Shown one piece after another: positions 33,876-45,671 of a DNA stretch of 64,000 nucleotides (positions are counted from its first letter, which is position 1; each line of letters begins with the position of its first letter). The position numbers were made by a program, and so were the translations under genes. The notes under the pieces are model-generated. The model was given only the letters and a program-made list of their open reading frames with translations, was not told the origin of the DNA and did no database searches. Source of the DNA: Azolla caroliniana. Its lineage: Eukaryota; Polypodiophyta. Where the stretch lies: NCBI GenBank assembly GCA_043228905.1, contig JBHGNT010000005.1, positions 1,984,001 through 2,048,000 of the forward strand, in the 5' to 3' direction.

Positions 33876-35996
33876 TTAGGAGATAACAACATTAGGGTGC
33901 AGTGATTTAGAGAGGTTTGCAAATGCTCTGTTGCTGCTGTAATAACCCTTTGAAGAGATGCCCAAGCAACCGAGCAATCCATGCCTGTAAGGAAGCAACG
34001 TCTTCTTCCTCAGCTCCTCTGTCTGAGCCCTCTGCATCCTGTAATGAAGAGCATAATCACTAGAAGAGCTCCTCATGCTATTCCTCACCTGCTCCCCTGT
34101 TCCTCCCCTGTTCCTTGAAGATGGAGATAAAGAAGGCCCTTTAGTGTTAGTGTTAGTGTTAGGGTTGGGGTTGGGGTTGGGGTTGGGGCTAGGGTTAGGA
34201 TTAGGGTTAGTTTTAGATTTAGATTTAGGATTAGGCTTAGGGTTACAGTTAGGGCTAGGGTTAGGGTTAGATCTCCCTTTTGAAGCTCTTTCCAATTCCA
34301 TAGCTGCCATCACATCATTACTATAAGAGGCTGTACTACTACAAGAGTATTCTCCGATGGAGCTTGAGCTGGAACTTGACCTTAGACTTGATGTGGAGTT
34401 ATAAGTAGATCTGATCATACTGGCAGTATTGCAAAGGTTTGCTTTCTTCTGATTGGTAAGAAGCCCTCTGAAGCTCCATCTCCTTGAGCTTCCCTTGGCC
34501 AAAGCACAACTACTGTCACTTCTGCTGATTTCCTTGGGATTTGGGTGCCTGCCAGAGCTCATACTATGGCCACTCTTCATCTCATGCTCCTTGAGGGAGC
34601 CATTGGAGCTTGAATTGGACTTTGAAGATGGTTCATCCCAATGGAAGATCCTCAGAGGGGAATGAGAATGAGAACATGTCCTTCTGTGGCTAGTGCCAAG
34701 GCTAAGGCTACAATTTGTGGTGGCATTAGTGGTGGAGCTTGTTCTATGGTGGCCCTTCTCGACTTCAAGGGCCGCGAGGAAGGGATCAAACCCTACCCCG
34801 GCCTCGCCAGAGTCTTTACTCTGCCGCCTACCCACGAGAAGGGCCCGGCGAACCCTAGACTTGAGGGGGGTTCGGGGCGATTGGGGCGCAGAAACGGATA
34901 CCGATGAAGGCGATAGGCTCGACATAACATTACAATGGTTGTTGCGTGATGATGCTTTGCCTTCTATCACATTCTTACTGCCCATGCCCATATAGTTATT
35001 CATGCATTTCTCATCCTCTTGGATGAGGTGTCGGATGGGTATTTCTAACCGCGGTGGTGGCCGAAGTGGCCAATCATATGGGCCATGTCCTGCCCTCGAT
35101 GAACTAGTCGAGTTTGTCCTCGGCGAATTGATGGTGCTATAATAATCACTAGGGGCAGGGGCATGGTATGGATGATTATATGCATACATATAATTAGTAG
35201 GATCACTATGAGATGATGCACTGTATTGAGGAGGATCCTGAGGGATATGATTGGTGGTGTAATTGAGGATTGGAGGATTGGAGGAGGCATTATTATTAGC
35301 ATAGTCACTATAATTATATCCATAGCTAATGGTGGTATCACAAGGAGGCCATGCCTTGAAAGAGGAGGAGATGGGTGTGGGTGACATAGGGGGTTCCAAT
35401 TCCACCTCCGAGAATCTCGAGCTAAACTCGAACTCGGAGCTACCCGAGAGGAAAATCGAGCTCGAATCCTCGTCGTTAGGGCGGGGATTAGTGAGCTCCT
35501 CCCTTGATCTTGCCTTGGGTGTCCCAGCCTTCTCCTCCCATGAGAAAGGTATAGCATTTGCATAGAAGCTTCTTCTACTATAACAAGCATCATCTTCCTC
35601 CTCTTGCTCCACATCTTCTCCTAGGACCTTGTGGTTTTTGTGTGCAATTATGGTGTGGGCCTCTTCTAGTGTAGGAGGATGATTCTTCTTCTTATGCTTG
35701 TTCTTCTTCTTCTTATCTTCCATTACTTGATGATCATCATGATCATGATCATGATTATGATTATGATCATAATCATGTTGTTGTTGATAGAGTGTTCTTC
35801 GAGCCCAATTTGGGCTTGTGGGTGCACTAAAATAAAAACCTTTCATCCTACTTGGGCTAGATGGGGCACTTGCAAAGGGTGTGGAATTGGAGCTAGAGAT
35901 GAGCTCACTACCACTACAATAGAGGAGTGGATCATAGTGTGGAGGAGGGTATTGATGAGGATTTGGGAAAGAGAAGGTGAGTGTGTGATCTTGCAT
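33876..35996 (-). CDS. DUF1645-like plant protein (706 aa)
   Basis: The frame is open to 36068, but the extra codons have no ATG and are partly a CA/GT microsatellite; the first ATG is at 35996 (MQDHTLTFSF), taken as the start. Landmarks: STPFASAPSSPSR and GFYFSAPTSP (~40-62), a His/Asp run and a Lys-rich run (~76-106), IPFSWEEKAGTPKAR (~149-163), SSEFEFSSRFSE (~186-197), Ser-rich segments, an Asn-Pro/Lys tract (~572-618), and the C-terminus LLPYRHGLLGCLGISSKGYY. SAPTSP, EFEFS and LPYR.GLLGCLGFSS blocks match plant DUF1645 proteins, whose function is unknown; some respond to stress. There is no signal peptide, membrane segment or enzyme motif; the Lys-rich run could be a nuclear localisation signal. 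It is much longer than typical members, mostly through low-complexity insertions. Gene call firm, family name from memory. Confidence 0.82.
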   Translation of the reverse strand: MQDHTLTFSFPNPHQYPPPHYDPLLYCSGSELISSSNSTPFASAPSSPSRMKGFYFSAPTSPNWARRTLYQQQHDYDHNHNHDHDHDDHQVMEDKKKKNKHKKKNHPPTLEEAHTIIAHKNHKVLGEDVEQEEEDDACYSRRSFYANAIPFSWEEKAGTPKARSREELTNPRPNDEDSSSIFLSGSSEFEFSSRFSEVELEPPMSPTPISSSFKAWPPCDTTISYGYNYSDYANNNASSNPPILNYTTNHIPQDPPQYSASSHSDPTNYMYAYNHPYHAPAPSDYYSTINSPRTNSTSSSRAGHGPYDWPLRPPPRLEIPIRHLIQEDEKCMNNYMGMGSKNVIEGKASSRNNHCNVMSSLSPSSVSVSAPQSPRTPLKSRVRRALLVGRRQSKDSGEAGVGFDPFLAALEVEKGHHRTSSTTNATTNCSLSLGTSHRRTCSHSHSPLRIFHWDEPSSKSNSSSNGSLKEHEMKSGHSMSSGRHPNPKEISRSDSSCALAKGSSRRWSFRGLLTNQKKANLCNTASMIRSTYNSTSSLRSSSSSSSIGEYSCSSTASYSNDVMAAMELERASKGRSNPNPSPNCNPKPNPKSKSKTNPNPNPSPNPNPNPNPNTNTNTKGPSLSPSSRNRGGTGEQVRNSMRSSSSDYALHYRMQRAQTEELRKKTLLPYRHGLLGCLGISSKGYYSSNRAFANLSKSLHPNVVIS
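34141..34280. repeat. Telomere-like hexamer array within the DUF1645-like coding region
   Basis: On plus the sequence is a run of ttagtg, ttaggg, ttgggg and related hexamers; in the coding strand it reads as repeated AAC-CCT (Asn-Pro) with Lys and Ser variants. All changes keep the hexamer frame, so the open reading frame survives. Confidence 0.9.
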
Positions 35997-37566
35997 TGTT
36001 TCCACACACACACACACACACACCACTGTAGTTCCAAGAAAAGAGAGAAAGAATGGAAGAAGATGCAAGCAAGCAAGCTATGGTGTCTCTCCCTATCCCT
36101 CCTTTCTCAATGCCATGATTGATTGACATCTATATGTATATCAAACGAAGGAAAAGGGCTCCAAAAAAGCAAAAGCAAAAGTTTTGCTTCTAAAACATGG
36201 CTCCTCCATTGGTAGACTATTGCTTCTTCTTCTTTTTTCTATATCTTAAATCATGCACACATGGAGCAATATTGCTCATATATATATATATATATGAACC
36301 CTCCCCCCATGAAAATTGCACATGGGGAGAAGAAAAGATATTGCTAGTTTTATATCGGTTAAAGAAGGTATGAAGAAGGAGAGAGTTCTTATGCACACAC
36401 ACACACACAACATAGAAGCTCAAAAACACACACTTTTTATTTATTAATACTTAGTTTGTTGTGTATACCACACACTTGGTTCTCCCTCCTCTCCCCTAGG
36501 AAAAACAATATAAAAAAAACTAGCATTTTGTCGATAAATTTGTTTAACATGAGCATCAACAAAAAATGAATAATGGAATCGAAGTATAGATAAGTAAATC
36601 AATGTCGCGTTGTATGACATACACATACATATTCTCTCAGTCGATGAAGTTTCTTGTTGCATTCGAGCTTCACTTGTGTGTGTGTTTTTTGTCAACTGGC
36701 AACTTGTCTTTTTAGGTTCCTAACTTCCTCCAATGGAAGTACGCACATCTATCAACACAACCATCCTCCTCTCCTTAAAAAAACCCTCTTTTGTCAGATG
36801 AATTGGCAGTTTGCTAAAGTTGGCAATAAAGCTACTTATAGTTGTTAATTCCAAATATAAGGCTTGATTCGAACTATACCGATGGAGGAAGTGTAAACAA
36901 TTGCTAGTACAATCATCAAATGCTTCATATTGCCAAAGGGGACATTCACACCATAATGTATGTAAATAAATAAAAAACTACCGCGAAACCCCTATTATTT
37001 TGTGTTGAGAGAGTACCCTAGGATAAAATAAACTTTCTAGGTAGCAACTATGTCGGTTTATATCTCATTATTTTACTTATGTAGGGAGAGAGACGTTTCA
37101 TATTGTTGGACAAGTTTACAATCACCATCTAAAAAAGTATAGTGTATCTTAGTTATATTGAAAGTCACGCGTACCATGATGAACCTAAAAATGCAATGTG
37201 CAGATATGGTAAACCACAAAGAGACACTGGAATTTGTGTGTTTGTGTGTATTATATATCATAATAGGTATGTATATATGCTTCATAAAGTAAGCATCATA
37301 GATCATTTTGTTGCTTGGAGCTTTAAAATACTCATGGAGTTGGTATTGTGTGCCATTGTAGACTAGTAATCTTGAAACCCTTGGATTTTTAAGCACAAGG
37401 TTATCAAAATTGTTAGTGTAGTGTACTTGGTCTACATACCCAAGAAAGGCTAACGACTCATTGTGGCCTACATGTTTGCCTCTTGTCCAAATAATGTCAT
37501 AATGACAATTCAACTTCGTACACGCTCATGTGTATTGATGTGTGTGTGGGCGCGCTAATGTAATAC

Positions 37567-37599
<33 letters not shown>

Positions 37600-40500
37600 A
37601 TATATATTATATATATATATATATAATGTCATCTTTATATGTGTTGGGGAATGATAAACCTCAATATATGACAAAATGCACTTTGAATTTCATGAATGGA
37701 TTACCAATTTATAAGACCATATATATTTTGTATTTGCTTTAATATATATACTTGGTCAAGTCCATTGAATTGAGATGCATGCACATACGTACACGCAATA
37801 TTTCTAATCTTAACACATTTTGAATGTGTTCATCCCTATGCACAAATAAATTTACAGAATACTTACAAGCATTACATACATATAAGCTGAATATTCGTAT
37901 GAGTATCATGAGGGGATAGGTGTAGTACCTATATAAACAATGACTTGCTCATCTATTGCCTAGAAAAAAGGGTTTTGTTAGGTTACTACATTTAAATCAT
38001 ATATGCAATTAGAATGCACACCACCGTCTCATTTTTAATTCGCAGTAAAATTGATTCGTGTACATGGAAATGAACCTATAGATATAGCTTTGAAATTACA
38101 TTACATGAATAGGAGCCATATGATTGTAACTAGAATTGTCTTTTGAAACTCTATACAATCATTGAAAACATCATTCATTGGTCAAGTAAAATCTAGCAAG
38201 TTAGAACCAGTGTTCCTTTATATTGTCAAATTTCATTGCCATTCAATCATAAAATAGGAAATTATGTGAAAATACCCCAAATGTTTGTTAGAAATGTATG
38301 CATTGTTATTTGCCTGTGTTCCTTCCCAAATCTTTCTAGTTTTGAAGCTCAAAGATGTGAACCAAAAAAAATAGTAAACTAGTAGGCTCATGTGCAAGAC
38401 ATTCATTAAGGAAAGAACTCACTATATATTAACCATCTTTATGAGGTTCATGTGGAAACATCCAGTGAAGAAAGAGCTTTTGTATGGATCAATTACATTG
38501 CTTAGCAACTTTCAAATATTATCGATTATGTATAAAAAAAAGTATTAAAAAAGTCTTACTCTCTATTCATTCTAGGTGCAACTATCAAAGTATCAAAATT
38601 TTGAAGAAGGCAATTTACATGCAAAGCATAATGTGATGCACCGCCTTTTTTTACATAGGCCTCTCGAAAGTAGCACGCATAATAATATTTTTGAGAAGCT
38701 TGGACAGAAAAGTTTCTCGATGGTAAAATGTTTTTGCTTTTCGTATTAACATTGCATGATATTTAAAGCTCTTTGTCGACACTCATAAACTTATCGTCAT
38801 CCACTAAGGCAACTCATTCATTTGCTAAGGAAAAAAAATGTTGCACATGAACTTGCAACTCTTTAACAACATAAAGTTGGTTGTTACTTAGTTAGGGCTC
38901 TAGTTTAGACAATGGCCTCATGTACATGTGTGTAAAAGTTGTTTCAACACGCATTGTTAGTTTCTTTATAGACATCTCCTCTACTAAAGAAACCCAAATT
39001 GATGATATATCTATGTATTTTGTTAGAAGAAATATTAATGCACCATTTTGCTATAGCATGTTATTATATATAATATTTTGAGGGATCAAAAGAGACATGT
39101 AAACACTAACAATACAATAATATTAAGAAGGCATCTCAAATCTTACACCATTACTTATGTAGGGTAAGATCAATGAACATTGTTGCACATTAGAACTTCT
39201 AAATATAATGGCGGTAGGAAATTCTAAAAGGTAAATACATTAAGATTGCTTTACTATCCATTAGTAAGTAATACATACATATTAGTGACATTTCAAAATC
39301 TAAATTCATACGTATGACCAAACTGTGATTATTCACAAAGACCGTTTGCTCACAAAACATAGCTTGAACCATACAAGCATAAATGAAGTAAAATGGAGAA
39401 TTGACTCACTTCCCATCCACAGAGCCATATGAGATCATCCTCACTCCTAGGAGTGGTAACAAGTAAGCTAATCTTAGCTAAGATAATCTCCATCACTTCA
39501 AAAACTTCCAAATGGGCGTCAATAGAGACATTCAACGTGTGAATGGACTCTTAATGGGAGGGAAGTTAGGTAATAAATAGGACCCTAAGATCTCATTCTC
39601 ACTTTCTAGTATCACCATTATTGGATACTAGCTCTATGATGTATACAATGCTCTCACACTTGATAGGTGAAGATCAACATGTAGGATGTTGATCATCATA
39701 TCTAATGTCAGTTCACTTGTTCACAGCTCCCAAGATCGAGTTTGTCCATATTCGCTCGAAATTAATCAAAATTCTGCTTTTCCTTTGTATGTACATGCAT
39801 GGTTTGTGTTACATATTGTTCTCAAGTTGTGGAATCCTAGAGAAACATATTTTATTATTATTCTGAATAGCTTTAGCTTGCTATTCAAAACGAAAGCAAA
39901 GTTAGAAGTGGATATTTGTTGTGCAAAACAAAATCCTCTCTTTTTAGGTAAGGTAGAATTCTCCTGAATTAAACTCATTAATAGGATAAAAAGATTGTGT
40001 AAATTGATTCTAACAATAAGATAGTTTTAACAATTCATTATTCTGATCTTGTATCAACCTATTCTAAAAAATGAATGTGCCCAAGTTGGAAATCGTCTAG
40101 GTCATCTATAAACGGAGATTTAAGTGTTAATTTTTTAAGAAATATTTTAATTGAGTACACAATTGGAGACCATCCCTATTTTGTGGATGAAAAATACAAT
40201 TGTTATGTTAAGGTTTTGTAATAGATAAATATTTTAGTTTTTAGACTAAAAAAGGTCACACAAGCGACACCGACGAGGAGGCGCTACAAGCTTTGACATT
40301 ATCATCTAATTATTCAAAATTTCAATACCATGTTTATTGTATTGATCACCATCTATTTATATTCAATGCCCACGTTTATTGTATTGACCTTATAATCAAA
40401 ATGTAATTGGTAATCATTGTTTATATATAAGTGTAGATTATTAGCTTGTGCAATGTATGCAGCGGAGCGGGCGCACACTTGTGTGCACAAACACATATAC

Positions 40501-41184
40501 CCTCAATATTTGTTATACCGAATAGCCATGTGTGTCACTCACACACATGGAAAATGGTTTGCCATGACATAATGAATTTTGTCACACTTCTTTATTTGTT
40601 TCTTCACAAACATAATGAAAATATTTCTGCAATTTTTCATTGCAAAACAATTAGCCCCATATACAATGTTATAAATGCTCTATTCGTATGGTAGGCCATA
40701 AAAAAACACTAGATGCTAAAGAGACAAAAACTCTTAGAATTAAGAACATGTCTAATCGAATTGGTAGTTGGCTTTCTCAACAGATGAGAAAATCTCCATG
40801 TCAATGGGGGAGCATGAAGAGTAAAGTGACGATCATTATACAACAGTCCTCATCTTCATATACACAATCTTAAGAACCATACAAAAAAAGGCACAAGAAG
40901 CCCAATTAGGGGATGCAAACCCCAATCCACCACTTTTTTAGCATTTGCATCTTGTTTTCTATAACTTGGTTAAAGCCATTGGAACTCAATCCAATTGATC
41001 TATGGATCCATGTAGTCATGAGTCAAACCATAATCTGTAAATATAGAAATATCAAGAAAGCATTAAATCTATATGTTCTATTTTCTCACAACGAGAAAGT
41101 AAACATTGTATCAGAGTTAAAACCTAAAGTATTTTCCTTTGAAATTTTGAAAGAAGTCATTTAGACATTACTTTGTATTGCGTT
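35997..41184. other. Upstream region of the DUF1645-like gene and intergenic DNA
   Basis: 35997-36130 is probably the 5' UTR and carries a (CA)n run at about 36003-36023. Further (AT)n and (CA)n runs lie at 36278-36296 and 36392-36410. No gene was recognised up to the solo LTR at 41185; the region is AT-rich with many short open frames without codon bias. Confidence 0.4.
37567..37624. repeat. (AT)n microsatellite with internal phase shifts
   Basis: Almost pure alternating TA interrupted twice by tta, so three TA blocks lie in tandem. Self-complementary, therefore cruciform-prone. Confidence 0.95.
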
Positions 41185-41607
41185 TGTAAAGAATCGAGAG
41201 TGATTCTATGCAACGGAATAGATTAGAGATGTGTGTGAAAGAGGAGAGACACAAGATAGATAGGAAAATAGAATACTCAAGATGTATATTGACAAGGAGT
41301 AGAGAATAGCAAGTACAAGGATAATAGCATTACATGGAAGATTAACCCACACTTACAAAGTAGAAGGAGGGTGCTTTATATAAGGTACCATCTCACTAAA
41401 CAACTCACTCACTCTCTAACAACTATAGAAGCTCATATGTGATGGGGAATGTGGAAACTCATGAGTTATGTGTTATAGAATATGATTCTATGACACATAG
41501 TTAATGTTAGAAAGTAGTGGAGACCTTTGACCTTTGAGACTGTGTTCATACATTCTCAAGAAAGGTGTGTTCACAGACTAGACTTAGGTTGACTTTGATT
41601 CTCAACG
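41185..41607 (-). mobile_element. Solo LTR of a Copia element (family B), flanked by GCGTT target duplications
   Basis: The sequence gcgtt occurs directly on both sides (41180-41184 and 41608-41612). On minus, the LTR starts (c/t)gttgagaatcaa and ends gattctttaca. It matches the full family-B LTR at 56116-56581 along its length: the start, tctatgaca hairpin region, ataactcatgag...ccacattcccc, ataaagcaccctcc, ctattccg and the end. The expected first base T has changed to C. No internal sequence remains, the hallmark of LTR-LTR recombination. Confidence 0.9.
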
Positions 41608-43649
41608 GCGTTCATATCAAAATGTCATACATAGGTGGAGGATAAGAGTGCATGTATATTTTGAGATTGTGCTAGTGAAATTCATACAAAGAGATAATGC
41701 ACAATATTAGTAAGTGTGATTAAAATTTAATAGTCAAAGAACTATTGGTTTCCCATAGATAAATATCATCAACAAGTCTTATGTTTAAGTTAGTCATCAT
41801 CAAATGAGAAGCCAATAGGGTTTCACTTGAGCTTAGATTGATAGATTTTAATACCATCCTCAGGTCAAACATGGCCTATTGAACCAAAGGGAAACATTTT
41901 GAAGCAATAACATTGCAATCAAAAGTGCACGATGTGTGAGATAAACATTTGCAAATATGGGTTTTGGGTTGAAAATGTGAGAAATCAAACTTGAATCAGA
42001 TCAAAAGTGGAGCATTGTACTGTTACCTGTAGTGTAATACCCAAATTCACTAACTTATTTGGGAAAAAAACTTGTCACAAGTGTTGGAATACCTTGCCTC
42101 ACATCAAAGAGATGTGAGCTGAGTCGTATGAAAGCAATGGTTGTTCCTAGTAGCATTAGTGCCATCCCTTTAATGATTGGATGAATGTTTACTATATAGC
42201 TACATGAATAGATGACGTCGTTTTTTCTTTTTCATGTTCCATATATTTTTTAAAGAATGAATAACGCTTGCAATGAAGGTAACAATTATTATGCATAGTA
42301 TCTTGGCAACTCGCAAGGTTGTTATGCTAGGCTAAGGAAGGGACCTACGGCAAGACTAGGTAAGGTAGGACAAGAATATAAAGAAATGACATTAACAATA
42401 ATAATAGATGTGGATACGTTAAACCCCTAACCCCTCAACGACATTTTCTACAAGCTCATTAATAATCACATGACACACGAGAACCTTCTACTACCATAAA
42501 TTCTCGTAATGTTCCACAACCTCTTACTACCATCCATAACATTCCACAACTTTCCATAAAGTTCTACTAGATTCCACAAAGTGTGTGGTTTGTGAGATCG
42601 TCACCCCTCATGAATTATACCTTCTAGGTGGAGTGAGAGTGTCATGGTAGTGAAATTAGAGCTCATTGACCAAGTCTTGAGCATGGTGAGATTCTTTACT
42701 AGTTCCCACGTGCAATGAAATAATGTATTGGAGTTCTTATTAGTATCTCCTAAAGGCAAGGATCACATTGACTTCAAATTCCTTGTTTCTTTCGATGGCC
42801 AATAATGGTTATTGATCCTATTAGTTATTGTGGGTTCACCCTAGGGTTCTCGTAGGGATGTACATGGTTCTTGTAGGGATGCAATAGTGTGTAGGTAGGT
42901 TGAGATGAAAGGATAAAGGGTTAAGCTTGTATGTGATGGCGAACAAACTAATGCATTTGAAGTCAAGTTTCGTGCAAAGTCATGTAATCTCTATATGTCT
43001 TCAAAGGAGCCACACCTTGTCACCTATTTCATAGTTATCTTCTTGGAGTTGGTAACATAGGCTACCTTGCACCTTGCAAATTCCTTGGGCTTTCTAGAAG
43101 GATGAATGTTATTATTATTTCCATCTAGCAAAATGAACTTATGGGTTAAAATTTTTGCTTGTTGCCAATGTAATAGTCTCAGTATTGCTCCAAAAATTGG
43201 TTCTCCATTCAATTTGGTCATCATTGAGTGGGAAAAAGGTTGTGGAAACCTCAAGCTTTGCACTCAAGATCTCGAGAAAATGTTTCAAGAAATGAAAGGT
43301 AAGTAGGGGTATTGGGTTAGAGGTTACATAATCAAGTACATTGTGAAACAATTATCAATCTATAAATAACCTCTAATATCTTCTCTACTCATGTTTCCCT
43401 ACTTGTTTAAGAACCTTATCATGTATTTTCTCCTCTTTTAGGTATGTCGTGAAACAACTATGAATCTATAAATAGCCTCTAATGTCATCTCTACTCATGT
43501 TTCCCTACTTGTGTTAAGGACCTTATTATGCATTTATCCTCTTTGATGTATATGCTTTCTCAATCTTGTTCAAGTGTTCACTCACCTTGCAACAAGAATA
43601 TTTACATTCTTTCATTTCCTCCTCAAGTAATGCTAATCTTATTGTTGTA
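41608..43649. other. Intergenic DNA with a ~106-bp tandem duplication at 43343-43550
   Basis: A block at 42080-42150 beginning tgttggaataccttgcctcacatc looks like an LTR end and resembles 32490-32560. At 43343 and 43449 the same unit occurs twice (gtgaaacaa.tat.aatctataaata, ctactcatgtttccctacttg). No gene recognised. Confidence 0.5.
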
Positions 43650-45671
43650 TCTCAAACAACTTTTTTCAAAACAAAATATCCTTTCCATTAGTTATATAAA
43701 AAGGTCATAACGGCTACAACATACAAAGTATTTTTCCCCCAAGCCCGTCTTGTGTAAGACAATGTTTGAGGAAACAAATCTATGTACTCCAAAGTAGAGA
43801 AAACTGTCCACTATATGCAAGCTATTCCATAGACACATTGCAAGGTATCCATATCCATAGACAACAACAAAAGTAACTATATTTGGAAACAAGCCCTTGC
43901 ATGTCATAGTTATGAACCGTTTCAATTCAACCTACTCCTGTTCAACATAATCCTTATCCAAAACATAAATTCTACTTCATTAAGTCCACATCAACCATCT
44001 CGCTGACTACCACCAAAATCCTGTACATACAACAATACAATGAGTCTTGTTTCCTCATCTCCTCGTGAGAATATGCTTCACCCTCGTCACTCATCCTTAT
44101 CCAAAAAAATACATTTTGCTTCATCAAGTCCACATCAAACATCTCGCCGATTACAACCAAAATCCTGTATATACAAACAACTAAATGAGTTTAGTCTTCT
44201 CAAGGGACTATGCTTTAGCCCCCACACCACCATCACTCATCCTTATCAAAAACATGATTTGTGCTTCATTAATCCACATCAACCATCTCACTCTTGCTGA
44301 TTTATCACCAAAATCGTGTACTTACAAAAACAAAATGACACTACTCTCCTCTTCTCCTCATTAAATTATGTTACAACCCTCAACACCATCATCATTCATC
44401 CTTATCCAAAATTTGAAGATGCATCATTTTTCGCATCCACCATCTCACCCCTGTCACTCCACAGGACTGCCCCTATCACATCTACCTCTTTTATGTCCTT
44501 CTTGTCAACTTGTAAGTTAAAAAGGAAAGAAGAAACTATATACCTCACAACTATCTTTGAAATAAGAAAGGACTAGGAGGAGGGAATAGCCAACGTGGTG
44601 GAGCATAATTCCAACGATCTTCATGTGACTCATCCAACTAGAGAGGTATTGGCCACCATATTTTACGAAAATTTCACCTTTTCTTATGCACCTTTTCCGA
44701 TGTTCCCTTAATACTATCATACTCTCCCTTAACTGTGTGCACCAAGTTGTCCCAGAACATCTTAATCATATCCACCACATTGTACTTGATGCTTTCATAT
44801 TTCTTGCTGCAACGATACTTCCACCACACCCATTAAGCATTAACTGAAACAATATTCCAAACAAAAGAATTTCTAAAAGTTTTACCACAAAGAATGTTAG
44901 AAAGAATTGCTTCAGTTGTACTCTCCAACACACTTAATGCTTCCGTGCATTGATCCGCCTCATACAAAGATACTTGCACATCCAAAGACTCCCACAAAAC
45001 AACCCCCCTATGTAAAAATTGCTCCCTTATATTTACAAGAAAACATCCCCAAGATTCACCCCCAATACTTTCGAGCTACACTACAAGTCCAAAACAAATG
45101 TTTCAAAGTTTCCTCCTGTACTTGGCAACACACACAACGGCAATCATCGACTTGTCCTTTTAAATGAAAACCTACAGGTAAAGCATACTGAAGCATTAAC
45201 CACTTAAAAGAAATTGCTCTCCGCGTACATGGTAGAGCCCATAAACTTTTCCAATAAGCTGCAATATATTGATGCGTTATAGCACCTGACTCCCAATCTT
45301 TTGTGCAGCAGGATTCACACAATGACGTTGCATCAAAAATGTCTCCCATATGCCATGCGGTATTGGAAAAAGGGAAGAATCCATCTCTCTTGTTCATTTG
45401 TCGAGGAACGGCCAAACAACTACCATGCATAATCAACTAGGTCCCAATTAAGATGTGCCATCGGCTTACTTTGGAATACCCATAATTGTATTGCATGGTC
45501 CGCCAAAGAAGGGCTCGGATCTAAGAAAATCTTCTTGTCTAACTGAGCAATAACCCTAATGGGTTTTTTGGACGCTAACTGCATAACTTCAGCTTCTTCA
45601 TCCACTAAATGTAAAAGACCATCATCGCCAACCTCAAATCTCAAACAACTTTTTGAGTGCCTTGTTCTCAA
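43650..45671 (-). mobile_element. LINE remnant (ORF2 3' half with zinc-binding RT domain, and tail)
   Basis: On minus, 45671-45420 reads SLADHAIQLWVFQSKPMAHLNWDL. Then 45436-45056 gives RRAISFKWLMLQYALPVGFHLKG, CRCVCCQVQEETLKHLFWTCSVARKYWG, the zf-RVT domain that ends plant LINE ORF2 (CxxC...HLFWxC). Further down, WVWWKYRCSKKYESIKYNVVDMI matches the terminal segment of such ORFs. The 3' end near 43650-43740 has atactttgtatgttgtag and taactaatggaaaggatattttg. Stops and frame changes are frequent, and a tandem repeat block is embedded. Inactive; 5' truncated. Confidence 0.75.
43940..44500. repeat. About four tandem copies of a ~145-bp unit
   Basis: The motif (c/t)atccttatc(c)aaaa recurs at about 43948, 44093, 44237 and 44397 (spacing 144-160). 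Other shared blocks are tccacatcaa(c/a)catctc, accaaaatc(c/g)tgta and (t/c)ttcaccctc. It lies inside the LINE remnant, probably in its 3' UTR. Confidence 0.75.

Noticed and set aside
34075-34326. Gly-Leu repeat frame on plus
   Set aside because: Antisense shadow of the Asn-Pro tract of the DUF1645-like gene.
35045-35614. 189-codon minus-strand frame
   Set aside because: Overlaps the DUF1645-like gene in another frame on the same strand; that gene has the conserved motifs.
35997-36068. N-terminal extension of the DUF1645-like protein (Val-Cys repeats)
   Set aside because: No ATG, and it is a translated microsatellite; start placed at 35996.
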